Source: Aliidiomarina sp047920995
GTDB lineage: Bacteria > Pseudomonadota > Gammaproteobacteria > Enterobacterales > Alteromonadaceae
Reading direction: 5' to 3'
Assembly (NCBI RefSeq): GCF_047920995.1
Contig: NZ_JBLRWZ010000001.1
Coordinates: 85,396 to 149,395 of the forward strand
DNA: 64,000 nt
Of the stretch, positions 26,508-34,860 are shown in pieces. Both the position numbers and the translations under genes were made by a program. Below the pieces are notes generated by a model. That model searched no databases. It was not told the DNA's origin and saw nothing but the letters and a program-made list of their open reading frames with translations. Numbering within the stretch: position 1 is the stretch's first letter; each line of letters starts with the position of its first letter.

Positions 26508-26537
26508 ATTATACGTGAATTCCGCGCAATTTCCCAA
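26508..26537 (-). promoter_or_regulatory. Likely sigma-70 promoter of ndk
   Basis: On the minus strand TTGGGA (-35), an 18-base spacer and perfect TATAAT (-10) lie about 60 bases upstream of ndk. A small stem (GGCTC/GAGCC) sits in the predicted leader. Confidence 0.6.
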
Positions 26538-26730
26538 TAAATTTGCGCTGCGTAGCAAACTGGCGTTCTTTTTCAAGAATATTTACGTAGATCACGCTAA
26601 AGGCTATTGGCAAATCCATGCAGCTGCTGTAGTTTAGACGGCTAGATGGTTAAATGCGTTTAGCTCATTCGCACTGCTATTACAGCGTTTCTTTGTTACA
26701 ACAATGCTACAACAATTACATGAGGTATGT

Positions 26731-27294
26731 ATGGCCACTACATTTCAGGAAGCAACTCTTGCCGGCGGCTGCTTTTGGTGTCTGGAATCGGCTTTCAAGC
26801 AACTGGAAGGCGTAATTGATGCGCAATCCGGGTATGCCGGTGGGCAACTTGAGAACCCAAGTTATGAGCAGGTGTGCTCTGGCACTACTGGCCATGCTGA
26901 GGTGGTTCGCTTGCAGTTTAACCCTGAGCACATTAGTTTTCGCGAAATCTTAGAAATCTTTTTCGCCCTCCACGATCCAACCCAACTGAATCGCCAAGGC
27001 AATGATATTGGTACCCAATATCGCTCAGCTGTGTTTTATCACAACGCTGAGCAACGTGAACAAACCGAAGCTATTATTGCAGAAATTGAACGTGAGCAGA
27101 TATGGCCCGGTGCTGATGGCAAGGGTAAGGTAGTAACGCAAGTTGAGCCTCTTGATCGCTATTATGCTGCCGAGGAGTATCATCGCGATTACTTTTTACG
27201 CAATCCAGAAAACCAATACTGCCAAGCAGTGGTTTCGCCTAAGCTAGCCAAATTTCGCCAAACCTTTGCTGCGCGTTTAAAACAAGACGCCTAG
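26731..27294 (+). CDS. msrA: Peptide methionine sulfoxide reductase MsrA
   Basis: MsrA repairs the S-epimer of methionine sulfoxide in proteins. I start at the ATG at 26731 (MATTFQEATLAGGCFW), with GAGGT seven bases upstream; an ATG nine codons earlier is less likely. The 187-residue product carries the catalytic Cys14 in GGCFWCLE, AQSGYAGGQLENPSYEQVCS, FFALHDPTQLNRQGNDIGTQYRS-type core residues and EEYHRDYFLRNP. It converges on the cysteine desulfurase gene with a 23-base gap. Confidence 0.97.
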   Translation: MATTFQEATLAGGCFWCLESAFKQLEGVIDAQSGYAGGQLENPSYEQVCSGTTGHAEVVRLQFNPEHISFREILEIFFALHDPTQLNRQGNDIGTQYRSAVFYHNAEQREQTEAIIAEIEREQIWPGADGKGKVVTQVEPLDRYYAAEEYHRDYFLRNPENQYCQAVVSPKLAKFRQTFAARLKQDA

Positions 27295-27317
27295 AGAAAG
27301 GCATCATCAAGCGGTGT

Positions 27318-28499
27318 TTAGAGCTGCCATAACGATTCCGCATTGCGCAGCTCGGGCACCACGCGATTTAGCAATGCCACCGTGTACTCGATTTCTTCCG
27401 CACTCGTGTAACGCCCCACACTAAAGCGTATCGAGCTATGCGCCAGCGCATTTGATAGGCCCAGAGCTCGCAAAACATAGGAAGGTTCAACACTTGCCGA
27501 TGTGCACGCCGAACCAGTTGAAACAGCCAAATCTTGGATCGCCATCAGCAATGCTTCACCTTCAATATCGGCAAACTGAACATTCAAAATGCCCGCCACT
27601 GAATTGTTTAATGAACCATTAATGTGCACGCCTGGTAATGCGCTGATGCCTTCCCATAGTTGAGTTTTTAGTGCTAGTAAGCGATCACTTTCGCCATTAT
27701 GTAATTGTTCTTTCGCGATGCGCGCCGCTTCGCCCATACCCACAATTTGGTGCGTTGGTAGGGTACCGGAACGCATACCACGCTCGTGCCCTCCGCCATG
27801 CATTTGCGCATGTAACTGAACCCGCGGTGTGCGGCGAACATACAGCGCGCCAATTCCCTTTGGGCCATACATTTTATGTGCTGAAATCGAGAATAAATCG
27901 ATGTTCAACGCGCGTACATCTACTGGAATTTTGGCAACACTTTGCGCGCCATCTACATGCAAGAGAATATCGTGTTGTTTACACCACTGGGAAATCGCCG
28001 CAATATCTTGAATTACGCCAATTTCGTTATTTACCTGCATAACACTGAGCAAGATGGTATCTGCTTGCCGTGCCTGCTCCAACACCGCCAAATCTAAACC
28101 ACCATCCGTTTGTACGGGCACGTAAGTAATGGTATAGCCCTGTTGCTCAAGCTCCGCACAAGTATCTAAGGTGGCCTTATGCTCGGTGCATAACGTAATA
28201 AGATGCTTGCCTTTATGTTGATACGCGGCAGCAGCGCCTTTGAGAGCTAAATTAGTGGCTTCCGTAGCACCGGAGGTAAATACGATTTCGCGGGGATCGG
28301 CATTTATCAATTCCGCTATTTGTTCCCGGGCTGTGTCTACAGCCTCTTCGGCTTGCCAACCAAAGCGATGCGAACGTGATGCAGGATTGCCAAATACGCC
28401 ATCTACAGTAAGGTAATTAGCCATCTTTTCAGCCACTAAAAAATCTGCTGGCGTAGTTGCGGCATAATCGAGATAAATCGGTAGGGTAATCTTACTCAA
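27318..28499 (-). CDS. iscS: Cysteine desulfurase, IscS type, with short C-terminus
   Basis: This PLP enzyme takes sulfur from cysteine for Fe-S clusters and thiolated tRNA. The 393 residues align by eye with IscS: LPIYLDYAATTPAD at the start, the PLP Lys in SAHKMYGPKGIGALYVRR, MHGGGHERGMRSGTL, and the sulfur-carrying Cys in STGSACTSASVEPSYVLRAL. The protein ends LRNAESLWQL, where E. coli IscS (404 residues) continues for about 15 more residues after the equivalent PLWEM. That tail is known to contact IscU. It is five bases after iscR, but the next gene is convergent msrA. No iscU, iscA, hscBA or fdx follows. Confidence 0.93.
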   Translation of the reverse strand: MSKITLPIYLDYAATTPADFLVAEKMANYLTVDGVFGNPASRSHRFGWQAEEAVDTAREQIAELINADPREIVFTSGATEATNLALKGAAAAYQHKGKHLITLCTEHKATLDTCAELEQQGYTITYVPVQTDGGLDLAVLEQARQADTILLSVMQVNNEIGVIQDIAAISQWCKQHDILLHVDGAQSVAKIPVDVRALNIDLFSISAHKMYGPKGIGALYVRRTPRVQLHAQMHGGGHERGMRSGTLPTHQIVGMGEAARIAKEQLHNGESDRLLALKTQLWEGISALPGVHINGSLNNSVAGILNVQFADIEGEALLMAIQDLAVSTGSACTSASVEPSYVLRALGLSNALAHSSIRFSVGRYTSAEEIEYTVALLNRVVPELRNAESLWQL

Positions 28500-28504
28500 A
28501 GTAC

Positions 28505-28993
28505 TTAAACCTGTATGTTCAGTGCTATCTTCTGCTCTTCTTTCGCGGCAAATTTGTTTTGCTGCCGTTTTGCAACTTCCAACACATCCTGTTGATTCAC
28601 TAATTCAGCAAGCGTGATATTGGCGAGAAAATCATCAATACGTTCGCTTAAACTAGACCAGAGTGAATGCGTTAAACAGCGGGTGCCCCCTAAGCAATCT
28701 GATTTACCTTGGCAACGGGTTGCATCAATACTTTCATCCACCGCGTGAATTACTGCCGCAATGGAGATATCAGCTGCTGGCCGGCCTAGTTGATAGCCAC
28801 CACCTGGCCCACGCACACTACTTACAACGCCGCTGCGGCGTAAGCGAGCAAACAGCTGTTCTAAATAGGATAATGAAATACCTTGCCGTTCGGATATATC
28901 CGCAAGGGGTACCGGGCCGTGCTCACAGTGTAAGGCTACATCTATAATAGCCGTTACGGCATAGCGCCCTTTCGATGTTAATCGCATGCTCAC
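28505..28993 (-). CDS. iscR: Fe-S cluster regulator IscR (Rrf2 family)
   Basis: IscR is a winged-helix regulator that represses isc when it carries a [2Fe-2S] cluster. The 162 residues start MSMRLTSKGRYAVTAIIDVA. The DNA-binding domain contains PLADISERQGISLSYLEQLF and GPGGGYQLGRP. Three cluster Cys residues with x5 spacing occur in TRCQGKSDC and GGTRCLTHSLW, matching Cys92/98/104 of E. coli IscR. A promoter with an IscR-type operator lies upstream. It is the first gene of a two-gene iscRS unit. Confidence 0.97.
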   Translation of the reverse strand: MSMRLTSKGRYAVTAIIDVALHCEHGPVPLADISERQGISLSYLEQLFARLRRSGVVSSVRGPGGGYQLGRPAADISIAAVIHAVDESIDATRCQGKSDCLGGTRCLTHSLWSSLSERIDDFLANITLAELVNQQDVLEVAKRQQNKFAAKEEQKIALNIQV

Positions 28994-29058
28994 TACCTCA
29001 GGTTAACGTAGCTTCGAGGGCGTTTTGCAGCCTACAAACACCCTCGATAATAGGCAAA

Positions 29059-29087
29059 ACTTTACCATTCCCGAGTATTTCTATCAA
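29059..29087 (-). promoter_or_regulatory. Sigma-70 promoter of iscRS
   Basis: On the minus strand TTGATA (-35), a 17-base spacer and TAAAGT (-10) lie about 65 bases before iscR. An IscR-like operator covers the -35 element and most of the spacer. Confidence 0.7.
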
Positions 29088-29091
29088 GTAT
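29067..29091 (-). promoter_or_regulatory. IscR type 1 binding site
   Basis: The 25-base minus-strand sequence (half sites ATACTTGA and ACTCGGGAAT) matches the published type 1 consensus ATASYYGACTRWWWYAG... at 21 of 25 positions by my count. It overlaps the -35 box and spacer of the iscRS promoter, the geometry expected for autorepression by [2Fe-2S]-IscR. The consensus was recalled from memory; the match itself is read directly. Confidence 0.75.
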
Positions 29092-29108
29092 TTACCCTAG
29101 TAAAACAC

Positions 29109-29840
29109 TCAAGCTTTAGAGTTCGGCAGATGCTTCTCCAGCGATGCTAAAACCCCGCGAAGAATATTCAGCTCATTTTGCTCTAGCCGCGTGCGGGTGA
29201 ATAATCGCCGTAATTTGGTCATTACTAATCCAGGGTGTTGGCGCACAATAAAGCCGGATTTGGTAAGTACTTGTTCAAAATGCTCATAAAAGCTTTCTAG
29301 CTCTTTATGTAACGGATATTCATCAGCCGCTGCTGGTACCCGTTCTTGGGCAGCTAAATACGCCATGCGCAGCTCATAACTAACAGTTTGTACCGCCATT
29401 GCTAAGTTTAACGAGCTGTAATCGGGGTTCGCCGGAATATGAATATGGAAATTGCTTTGCTGCAGCTCTTCGTTAGTAAGGCCACTGGCTTCGCGGCCAA
29501 ATACGATAGCGATCTTTGCACCCTGCAACCCTTCTTGAATCGCCTTTTCCCCAGCTTCACGTGGGGTTAATTGTGGCCAATCCAAAGTGCGATTACGCGC
29601 ACTTGTAGCCAGTACCAAGCTGCAATCTGCCAAGGCATCCGCAAGTGTATCCACCCGAGTAGCATTAGCCAACACATCGGTGGCACCGGCAGCCAGAGCC
29701 TGCGCTTTACCTTGCGGCTCCTCTAGCGGCGCAACTAATACTAATTCGGTAAGCCCCATGGTTTTCATGGCTCGAGCAGCAGAGCCAATATTGCGTTGAT
29801 CTGAGGTGTTTACAAGAACGATTCGAATTTGATTTAGCAT
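29109..29840 (-). CDS. trmJ: tRNA (cytidine/uridine-2'-O-)-methyltransferase TrmJ
   Basis: TrmJ adds a 2'-O-methyl group to position 32 of several tRNAs. I start at the ATG at 29840 (MLNQIRIVLVNTSDQRN), the usual SpoU-family beginning. The open frame extends 69 codons further but crosses the suhB promoter and has no similarity. The 243-residue product shows GSAARAMKTMGLTELVLVAP, the SAM-binding knot residues VFGREASGLTNEEL and NPDYSSLNLAMAVQTVSYE, and a helical C-terminal tail. It lies upstream of iscRS, as in E. coli, and is divergent from suhB, also as in E. coli. Confidence 0.95.
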   Translation of the reverse strand: MLNQIRIVLVNTSDQRNIGSAARAMKTMGLTELVLVAPLEEPQGKAQALAAGATDVLANATRVDTLADALADCSLVLATSARNRTLDWPQLTPREAGEKAIQEGLQGAKIAIVFGREASGLTNEELQQSNFHIHIPANPDYSSLNLAMAVQTVSYELRMAYLAAQERVPAAADEYPLHKELESFYEHFEQVLTKSGFIVRQHPGLVMTKLRRLFTRTRLEQNELNILRGVLASLEKHLPNSKA

Positions 29841-29894
29841 GCCAACGATTCCAAGGTGAAAATTCCGGCAGATACTAGCACAGCCCCTGTATGA

Positions 29895-29923
29895 TTGCAT
29901 CTGCCAGAAAACATGCCTATAAT
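29895..29923 (+). promoter_or_regulatory. Sigma-70 promoter of suhB
   Basis: TTGCAT (-35), a 17-base spacer and perfect TATAAT (-10) lie about 45 bases upstream of the suhB ATG. This is one of the clearest promoters in the window. It overlaps the upstream region of divergent trmJ. Confidence 0.75.
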
Positions 29924-29970
29924 GCAGCCGAATTTTTTCACTCGCTCTTTGCCAGAACAGGAAATTACCC

Positions 29971-30771
29971 ATGCATGCAATTTTAAACATTGCGGTGCGT
30001 GCTGCCCGTGCAGCCGGCCGTGTGGCAATGAAATCTTTTGCCAACACAGATCAAGTAGAAGTAACCTCTAAAGGCCTACATGATTACGTTTCGAACATCG
30101 ATCTCGCTTGTGAAGAAGTGATTATTAATACGATTAAGAAATCGTATCCTGATCATAAATTCTTAGCGGAAGAATCAGGTGAGCAAGGCGCAGAGGGGGA
30201 TTTCCTGTGGGTAATCGATCCAATTGATGGCACCACGAACTACGTGCGTGGCATACCTCATTTTTGTATTTCTATTGCACTTACGCATAAAGGCATTACA
30301 CAGCACGCTGTTGTGTACGATCCGGTGCGCGAAGAAATGTTTACCGCAAGCCGCGGCGCAGGAGCGCAACTGAATGGCTATCGTATTCGCGTAAGCCCGA
30401 ATAAAGATCTGGATGGCGTATTACTCGCCACTGGCTTCCCATTCCGCATGAAGCATTTACTGCCAGAATACCAAGCTGTGTTTAGCAAATTCTTTGAGCA
30501 AGCTGCAGATGTTCGACGCATGGGCGCCGCAGCACTTGATTTAGCCTACGTAGCCTCTGGCCGTTACGATGGCTTTTTTGAAGCGGGTTTAAAATATTGG
30601 GATACCGCAGCGGGCGAGTTATTGGTTCGCGAAGCTGGTGGTGTGGTTACTGATTTCGGTGGTGGTACCAACCACAACAACTCTGGTAACATTGTTGCTG
30701 GAGCGCCAAAAATAGTACAAGCAATGGTTACGCAAATGCGCCCACTGCTTTCTGAATCAATGCGCAAATAG
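29971..30771 (+). CDS. suhB: Inositol-1-monophosphatase family protein SuhB
   Basis: SuhB hydrolyses inositol monophosphate in vitro and in E. coli also acts as a factor in rRNA transcription antitermination. The 266 residues contain the metal-binding motifs of the family: EESGEQG, WVIDPIDGTTNYVRGIPHF and the C-terminal YWDTAAGELLVREAGG. The start MHAILNIAVRAARAAGRVAMK is typical. A strong promoter precedes it and a strong bidirectional terminator follows, so it is a single-gene unit. Confidence 0.96.
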   Translation: MHAILNIAVRAARAAGRVAMKSFANTDQVEVTSKGLHDYVSNIDLACEEVIINTIKKSYPDHKFLAEESGEQGAEGDFLWVIDPIDGTTNYVRGIPHFCISIALTHKGITQHAVVYDPVREEMFTASRGAGAQLNGYRIRVSPNKDLDGVLLATGFPFRMKHLLPEYQAVFSKFFEQAADVRRMGAAALDLAYVASGRYDGFFEAGLKYWDTAAGELLVREAGGVVTDFGGGTNHNNSGNIVAGAPKIVQAMVTQMRPLLSESMRK

Positions 30772-30793
30772 AAACATTTGCGGAGAAAATTAA

Positions 30794-30821
30794 AAACGCC
30801 GCATCAAGTGCGGCGTTTTTT
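30794..30821. terminator. Bidirectional terminator between suhB and the small gene
   Basis: AACGCCGCA, a five-base loop and TGCGGCGTT form a nine-base stem with an A-run on the left and a T-run on the right. It can therefore end suhB on the plus strand and the convergent 55-codon gene on the minus strand. Confidence 0.9.
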
Positions 30822-30825
30822 GTGC

Positions 30826-30993
30826 TTAAAACTCTAGTTGGTCTGTTTCAAGCTCGTAACAGTAATCAATATCCATCAATTCCTTTTCTAGGCGCTGACG
30901 CTCTTGAATGGCTTCAATCTCACGCCACTTCCGTTTTGCTGCACGACCCTTACTTGTTTTCTCGTTACTGCCGAGCTCATCTGTATGGTTCAT
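30826..30993 (-). CDS. Small conserved protein resembling DUF3545
   Basis: This 55-codon gene is clear from its sequence. It has a near-perfect ribosome site (AAGGGGGA, five bases before the ATG at 30993), an uninterrupted frame and a shared terminator directly after its TAA. The product is charged and helical, with a conserved-looking core AAKRKWREIEAIQERQRLEK followed by an acidic end (DIDYCYELETDQLEF). The KRKWREIE motif is what I recall for DUF3545, a family of about 60 residues in marine gammaproteobacteria with no known function. It lies between suhB and ung; nothing in the context suggests a role. Confidence 0.8.
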   Translation of the reverse strand: MNHTDELGSNEKTSKGRAAKRKWREIEAIQERQRLEKELMDIDYCYELETDQLEF

Positions 30994-31091
30994 GAATCCC
31001 CCTTTGGAATATCGCTATTTGTTGTGCTGTTACAATTTTGTTAAGCGCACATTATTTGTACCATAACTCGGGGAATTGTAAAAGAAAAATG

Positions 31092-31799
31092 TTACAAAAA
31101 TGTGAATTGCTTCGCTTCACTTGTGGCTTCCGGGAGCCATGTAATTGGCGCCTGCCCTCGGGATGTTAACCAAGCATTAGTAGCTGCAAAGTGGCCACAG
31201 GTTAAAAAGCCCCGATGCGCAGATAACGGCGATGGATGCACCGAGGTAAGCACTAAAGATTGTTCGGCTGTACGGCTGTTTTCTACTAGTGGCTTGGCCA
31301 TCTCTTGGGCATGCTTGCCCCATAGTAAATAAACGCAGGCATGATGCTCAGCCAAGAATGCCAATGCTGCAGCGGTAAACTGCTGCCAGCCAAACTTAGC
31401 ATGAGATCCCGCAGCGCTTTCGCGCACAGTAAGTGAAGTATTCAGCAGCAATACCCCTTGCTTGGCCCATGCTGCTAAATCACCGTGTTGGGGAATTTCA
31501 CTGTTAGGAAAATCGTGCTGAATCGCTTTATAAATATTCTGCAATGAAGGCGGCACTTTCACGCCTTGCACCACAGAAAACGCTAAACCGTGGGCTTGGT
31601 TCGGTTGGTGATAGGGATCTTGGCCAACAATAACTACCCGTACTTGCTCTAACGGGGTTAGCTGAAATGCCCGAAACACCTGCTGTGCTGGCGGATATAT
31701 CGGTACTGCGCCAGCCCGTTCGACCGCTATACGCTGCTGAAGCTGCTGATAGTATTCTTGCTGCTCTTGTTGTTGAATAAAGGTTTGCCAACTTGCCAT
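31092..31799 (-). CDS. ung: Uracil-DNA glycosylase
   Basis: Ung removes uracil from DNA at the start of base-excision repair. The 235 residues have the family-1 motifs: catalytic Asp in VIVGQDPYHQPNQAHGLAFS, VLLLNTSLTVRESAAGSH, LLWGKHAQ, and the DNA-intercalating HPSPLSAHRGFLTCGHF. Length and order are normal. It stands alone between the small DUF3545-like gene and the DUF1302 gene. Confidence 0.98.
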   Translation of the reverse strand: MASWQTFIQQQEQQEYYQQLQQRIAVERAGAVPIYPPAQQVFRAFQLTPLEQVRVVIVGQDPYHQPNQAHGLAFSVVQGVKVPPSLQNIYKAIQHDFPNSEIPQHGDLAAWAKQGVLLLNTSLTVRESAAGSHAKFGWQQFTAAALAFLAEHHACVYLLWGKHAQEMAKPLVENSRTAEQSLVLTSVHPSPLSAHRGFLTCGHFAATNAWLTSRGQAPITWLPEATSEAKQFTFL

Positions 31800-31867
31800 A
31801 ATAGCCTCTTTAAAAACAATAGGTTACATACAGCTTTGGAGCGCGAAGCAGCGTTAAACCTGGGCAC

Positions 31868-31892
31868 AAAAAACCGCCCGGAGGCGGTTTTT
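31868..31892 (-). terminator. Intrinsic terminator after the DUF1302 gene
   Basis: AAACCGCC, a CGGA loop and GGCGGTTT form an eight-base stem flanked by A- and T-runs. On the minus strand it lies about 30 bases after the stop of the DUF1302-type gene. Confidence 0.88.
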
Positions 31893-31922
31893 ATGGTAGT
31901 ACTTGTACAGCTTCATTCGCGA

Positions 31923-33743
31923 TTAGAACGCAACCGAGAAGCTAGCAGAAATATGGTCACGATCTTGCATTGGATCATAGTCTGAGCCGCTATAGTTGTT
32001 ATAACCAACGGTTAGGTTGTATTTGCTCATGTAGGTTGCGTTTACTACTACACCAAGGTTTAAACGGCCTTCAATGAAGTTTGCATTTGGCGAGTAGCCT
32101 GCAACATCATGGTTCACTACTAGTGTTGGTGAAACGTTCCAACCACGGTATAGGTTGTTGAAATCAAACACCGCACGTAAGCGATAGCCCATAGAGCTAG
32201 TGGTTACGAAGCCGCCACAGTTGATATTTTCAGTTGCCCCTGGATTACCCAACAAACGCTGATCACGAACCGTTAAACACTTACCATACACTGGGCTACG
32301 GCCATAACGCTGCACATCTAAATCTGGCAGGTTATCGATATGGTTCGCAGCTACTTCAGCAAGTAGTGTCATACGATCGGAAATCCAGAACTGCTCAAAG
32401 AAGTTAATGAAGGTCATTTGAGCTTGATATACTTTTAACTCATCATAACCTTGTGCATAGTTACCTACTGGAACACCTGTTGGCCGCGCACTCGTAATGC
32501 GGTCTGAGAATGAACTCGGCACTTCTGGGCGTAATCCGGCAGTTAGGATTTCTGTAGTGTTAATCTGTACTGCTTGCTTCGGACGGTAGCTTACTTCACC
32601 GGCCCAAGACCAACCGGCTAAGGTAGTACTAAAACTTGCACCGTAAATTTGATTATCTTCTGGCCACTCAGTGAAATACTGCGGGCCGTTAGTAGCTACA
32701 ATGTTATTGCTTGGCGCTGGCGTATTCCAATCGTAAGCAGAAATAATCGGCGCATGATTATGCACATTGATGAAGTACAAACCAAATTCAGTATCCAAAT
32801 CAAGTGAATAATGGCGGATGCCAACACCAAATTGGCCACTGTTACTGGCTTTTACATCTTCTGCACGAGTTAAATACAAGCCGGCTTCTACAGATTCACG
32901 ATCACTTAAGAAACGACCTGGAGCTACTTCCGGGTTCAACGTTACCTTATTACAGCCCGGGCCGCCAACGATGTCTACCGTTGAAAAGAAAGTACCACAG
33001 CCATCTAACTTGGTATTATCCCACTCGAACCCAACAAATGAATCAATCGTGGTGTTATCGGCGATACCAACGGAAAAGCTCACCATACCCACTGGCAGTA
33101 AAGCTTCACGTACTTCAGCACCTGGCCGACGCGCCGCATTTACATCAAGTGGGTTTATCGAGTTGATACCGTTGAAAACCAAGGTACTTTCACCCCAGCT
33201 CAACACTTGGCGACCAATCCGCAGATCAACTGGCTTACTGCCTAGATCAAACTGTGTGTAATAAAATGCATCGAGAATGTTAAAGCCTTGGCCCTTTGAA
33301 TAATCATCAAAGGAATCGCTATCTAAACGTGCATCTGGAAAATAATTGTTACCTGTATGACCATGGGCAACGTTTTCACGTTCAATTACTGCATCATGCC
33401 AGTAGTTAAAGCGAGTAAAAAAGCCACCATAACGGCCAGCGTTAATATCTAAATCATGAATGCCTTTAAATACTAACGAGGTCATATCGCCGCGATCAAA
33501 GTTCAAGTTACCATCGTCGGCAACACCTGATTGGCCTAATCCACCTTCCATATTGCCTGGGTGAATTACGCGCATATCACGCGAACCAGTACGCCAAACG
33601 GCACCAAGTGAGAAGGTAGAATCAAACTGCACCGCAAAAGGCCCCACTTCAAAATCTGCGGCCTGAACTGGTACAGCTGCGATAGCGAGCGCTACTGCAG
33701 AAGCTAATGGGAGTTTTTTAAACATAGTTGTTCTTCTTTTCAT
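31923..33743 (-). CDS. DUF1302-type outer-membrane protein
   Basis: This looks like a member of the DUF1302 family, predicted outer-membrane beta-barrels whose substrates are largely unknown. I start at the ATG at 33743 (MKRRTTMFKKLPLASAVA) because AGGTGG lies eight bases upstream. A GTG four codons earlier and an ATG six codons later are alternatives. The 606-residue product has a signal peptide cut near VQA-ADFEVG. It then shows FDSTFSLGAVWRTGSRD, VDLRIGRQVLSWGESTLVFNG-type strands, MGYRLRAVFDFNNLYRGWNV, and a C-terminal barrel signature ending in Phe (HISASFSVAF). Two Cys pairs could form disulfides. The usual DUF1329 partner is not adjacent. The role is unknown; lipid or hydrophobic compound uptake is a guess from relatives. 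Confidence 0.75.
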   Translation of the reverse strand: MKRRTTMFKKLPLASAVALAIAAVPVQAADFEVGPFAVQFDSTFSLGAVWRTGSRDMRVIHPGNMEGGLGQSGVADDGNLNFDRGDMTSLVFKGIHDLDINAGRYGGFFTRFNYWHDAVIERENVAHGHTGNNYFPDARLDSDSFDDYSKGQGFNILDAFYYTQFDLGSKPVDLRIGRQVLSWGESTLVFNGINSINPLDVNAARRPGAEVREALLPVGMVSFSVGIADNTTIDSFVGFEWDNTKLDGCGTFFSTVDIVGGPGCNKVTLNPEVAPGRFLSDRESVEAGLYLTRAEDVKASNSGQFGVGIRHYSLDLDTEFGLYFINVHNHAPIISAYDWNTPAPSNNIVATNGPQYFTEWPEDNQIYGASFSTTLAGWSWAGEVSYRPKQAVQINTTEILTAGLRPEVPSSFSDRITSARPTGVPVGNYAQGYDELKVYQAQMTFINFFEQFWISDRMTLLAEVAANHIDNLPDLDVQRYGRSPVYGKCLTVRDQRLLGNPGATENINCGGFVTTSSMGYRLRAVFDFNNLYRGWNVSPTLVVNHDVAGYSPNANFIEGRLNLGVVVNATYMSKYNLTVGYNNYSGSDYDPMQDRDHISASFSVAF

Positions 33744-33877
33744 TGTTGTTGCCACCTATCCTGCGTAACCCGAACCGGGGTGATCGGCTAATGACTATGT
33801 CAAAATCATGTATGATTACGTGCATTTAAGCAAGTATTTACCATCATTTTGATAACTTTTTTATAATATTTTATTAA

Positions 33878-33908
33878 CAAGCAGGTTAGCAGACCACTAA
33901 CCTACTTG
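33878..33908 (-). terminator. Hairpin after etfA
   Basis: CAAGCAGGTTA and TAACCTACTTG pair over 11 positions with one mismatch around a nine-base loop, 20 bases after the etfA stop. On the minus strand it is followed by TTAATAAAATATT, an imperfect T-run, so termination may be partial. Confidence 0.5.
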
Positions 33909-33927
33909 TCACGCACTTGTCATGTGC

Positions 33928-34860
33928 TCAGGATAATGCAGATTCTAGCTCTGGCAAAGCCACAAAAAGATCCGCAACTAAACCGTAATCAGCCACTTGG
34001 AAGATTGGTGCTTCTTCGTCTTTATTAATAGCAACTATTACTTTGGAATCTTTCATGCCTGCCAAATGCTGAATAGCACCACTAATGCCTACAGCGATAT
34101 ATAAATCTGGCGCTACAATCTTACCCGTTTGGCCTACTTGCATATCATTTGGTACGAAGCCAGCATCTACTGCTGCGCGCGAGGCGCCAATGGCTGCGCC
34201 TAACTTATCGGCAACTTTTTCTAACAACGCAAAGTTCTCGCCATTTTGCATACCACGGCCGCCAGAAATTACCACACGAGCTGCAGAGAGTTCTGGACGC
34301 TCAGAAGCCGCCACTTGCTCACTTACAAAGCGCACTTTATCAGAGGCAAATACTTCATCAATAGCTTCAACAGGTGCATTACCGCCTTCCGCAGCAACCG
34401 CATCGAATGCAGTAGCACGTACAGTAATTACTTTAATCTCTTCGGCACACTGCACTGTGGCAATAGCATTACCGGCATAAATTGGCCGTTGAAAGGTATC
34501 TGCACTTTCTACCGCAATAATGTCGGAAATTTGCGCAACATCCAATAGTACCGCAACGCGCGGCATAAAGTTTTTACCGGTAGTAGTAGCTGGCGCCACA
34601 ATATGGCTATAGTTTTTACCGATGCTCACTACTAAGGCGCTAAGGTTTTCCGCAAGATGATGGCCGTATGCGGCGTTATCAGCATGCAATACTTTGGCAA
34701 CACCTGCAGCTTGCGCAGCTTCAGCTGCTACATCGGCACAATTTTCACCGGCTACCAATACGTGGATATCATCACCCATTGCTTGCGCAGCAGTTAATGT
34801 TTTCAACGTGGCTGGGTTTAGTGCGCTGTTATCGTGTTCTGCAACAACTAAGATGCTCAT
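33928..34860 (-). CDS. etfA: Electron transfer flavoprotein alpha subunit
   Basis: EtfA carries the FAD of the soluble electron shuttle that passes electrons from acyl-CoA and other dehydrogenases to ETF-ubiquinone oxidoreductase. The 310 residues begin MSILVVAEHDNSALNPATLK. The C-terminal FAD domain contains VVISGGRGMQNGENFALLE, DAGFVPNDMQVGQTGKIV and LYIAVGISGAIQHLAGM. Its start overlaps the etfB stop by four bases. Acyl-CoA dehydrogenase and ETF-QO genes are not in the window. Confidence 0.97.
   Translation of the reverse strand: MSILVVAEHDNSALNPATLKTLTAAQAMGDDIHVLVAGENCADVAAEAAQAAGVAKVLHADNAAYGHHLAENLSALVVSIGKNYSHIVAPATTTGKNFMPRVAVLLDVAQISDIIAVESADTFQRPIYAGNAIATVQCAEEIKVITVRATAFDAVAAEGGNAPVEAIDEVFASDKVRFVSEQVAASERPELSAARVVISGGRGMQNGENFALLEKVADKLGAAIGASRAAVDAGFVPNDMQVGQTGKIVAPDLYIAVGISGAIQHLAGMKDSKVIVAINKDEEAPIFQVADYGLVADLFVALPELESALS

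Noticed and set aside
29841..30047. 69-codon N-terminal extension of trmJ
   Set aside because: It crosses the suhB promoter and start on the other strand and has no similarity to SpoU-family proteins; the ATG at 29840 gives the usual beginning.
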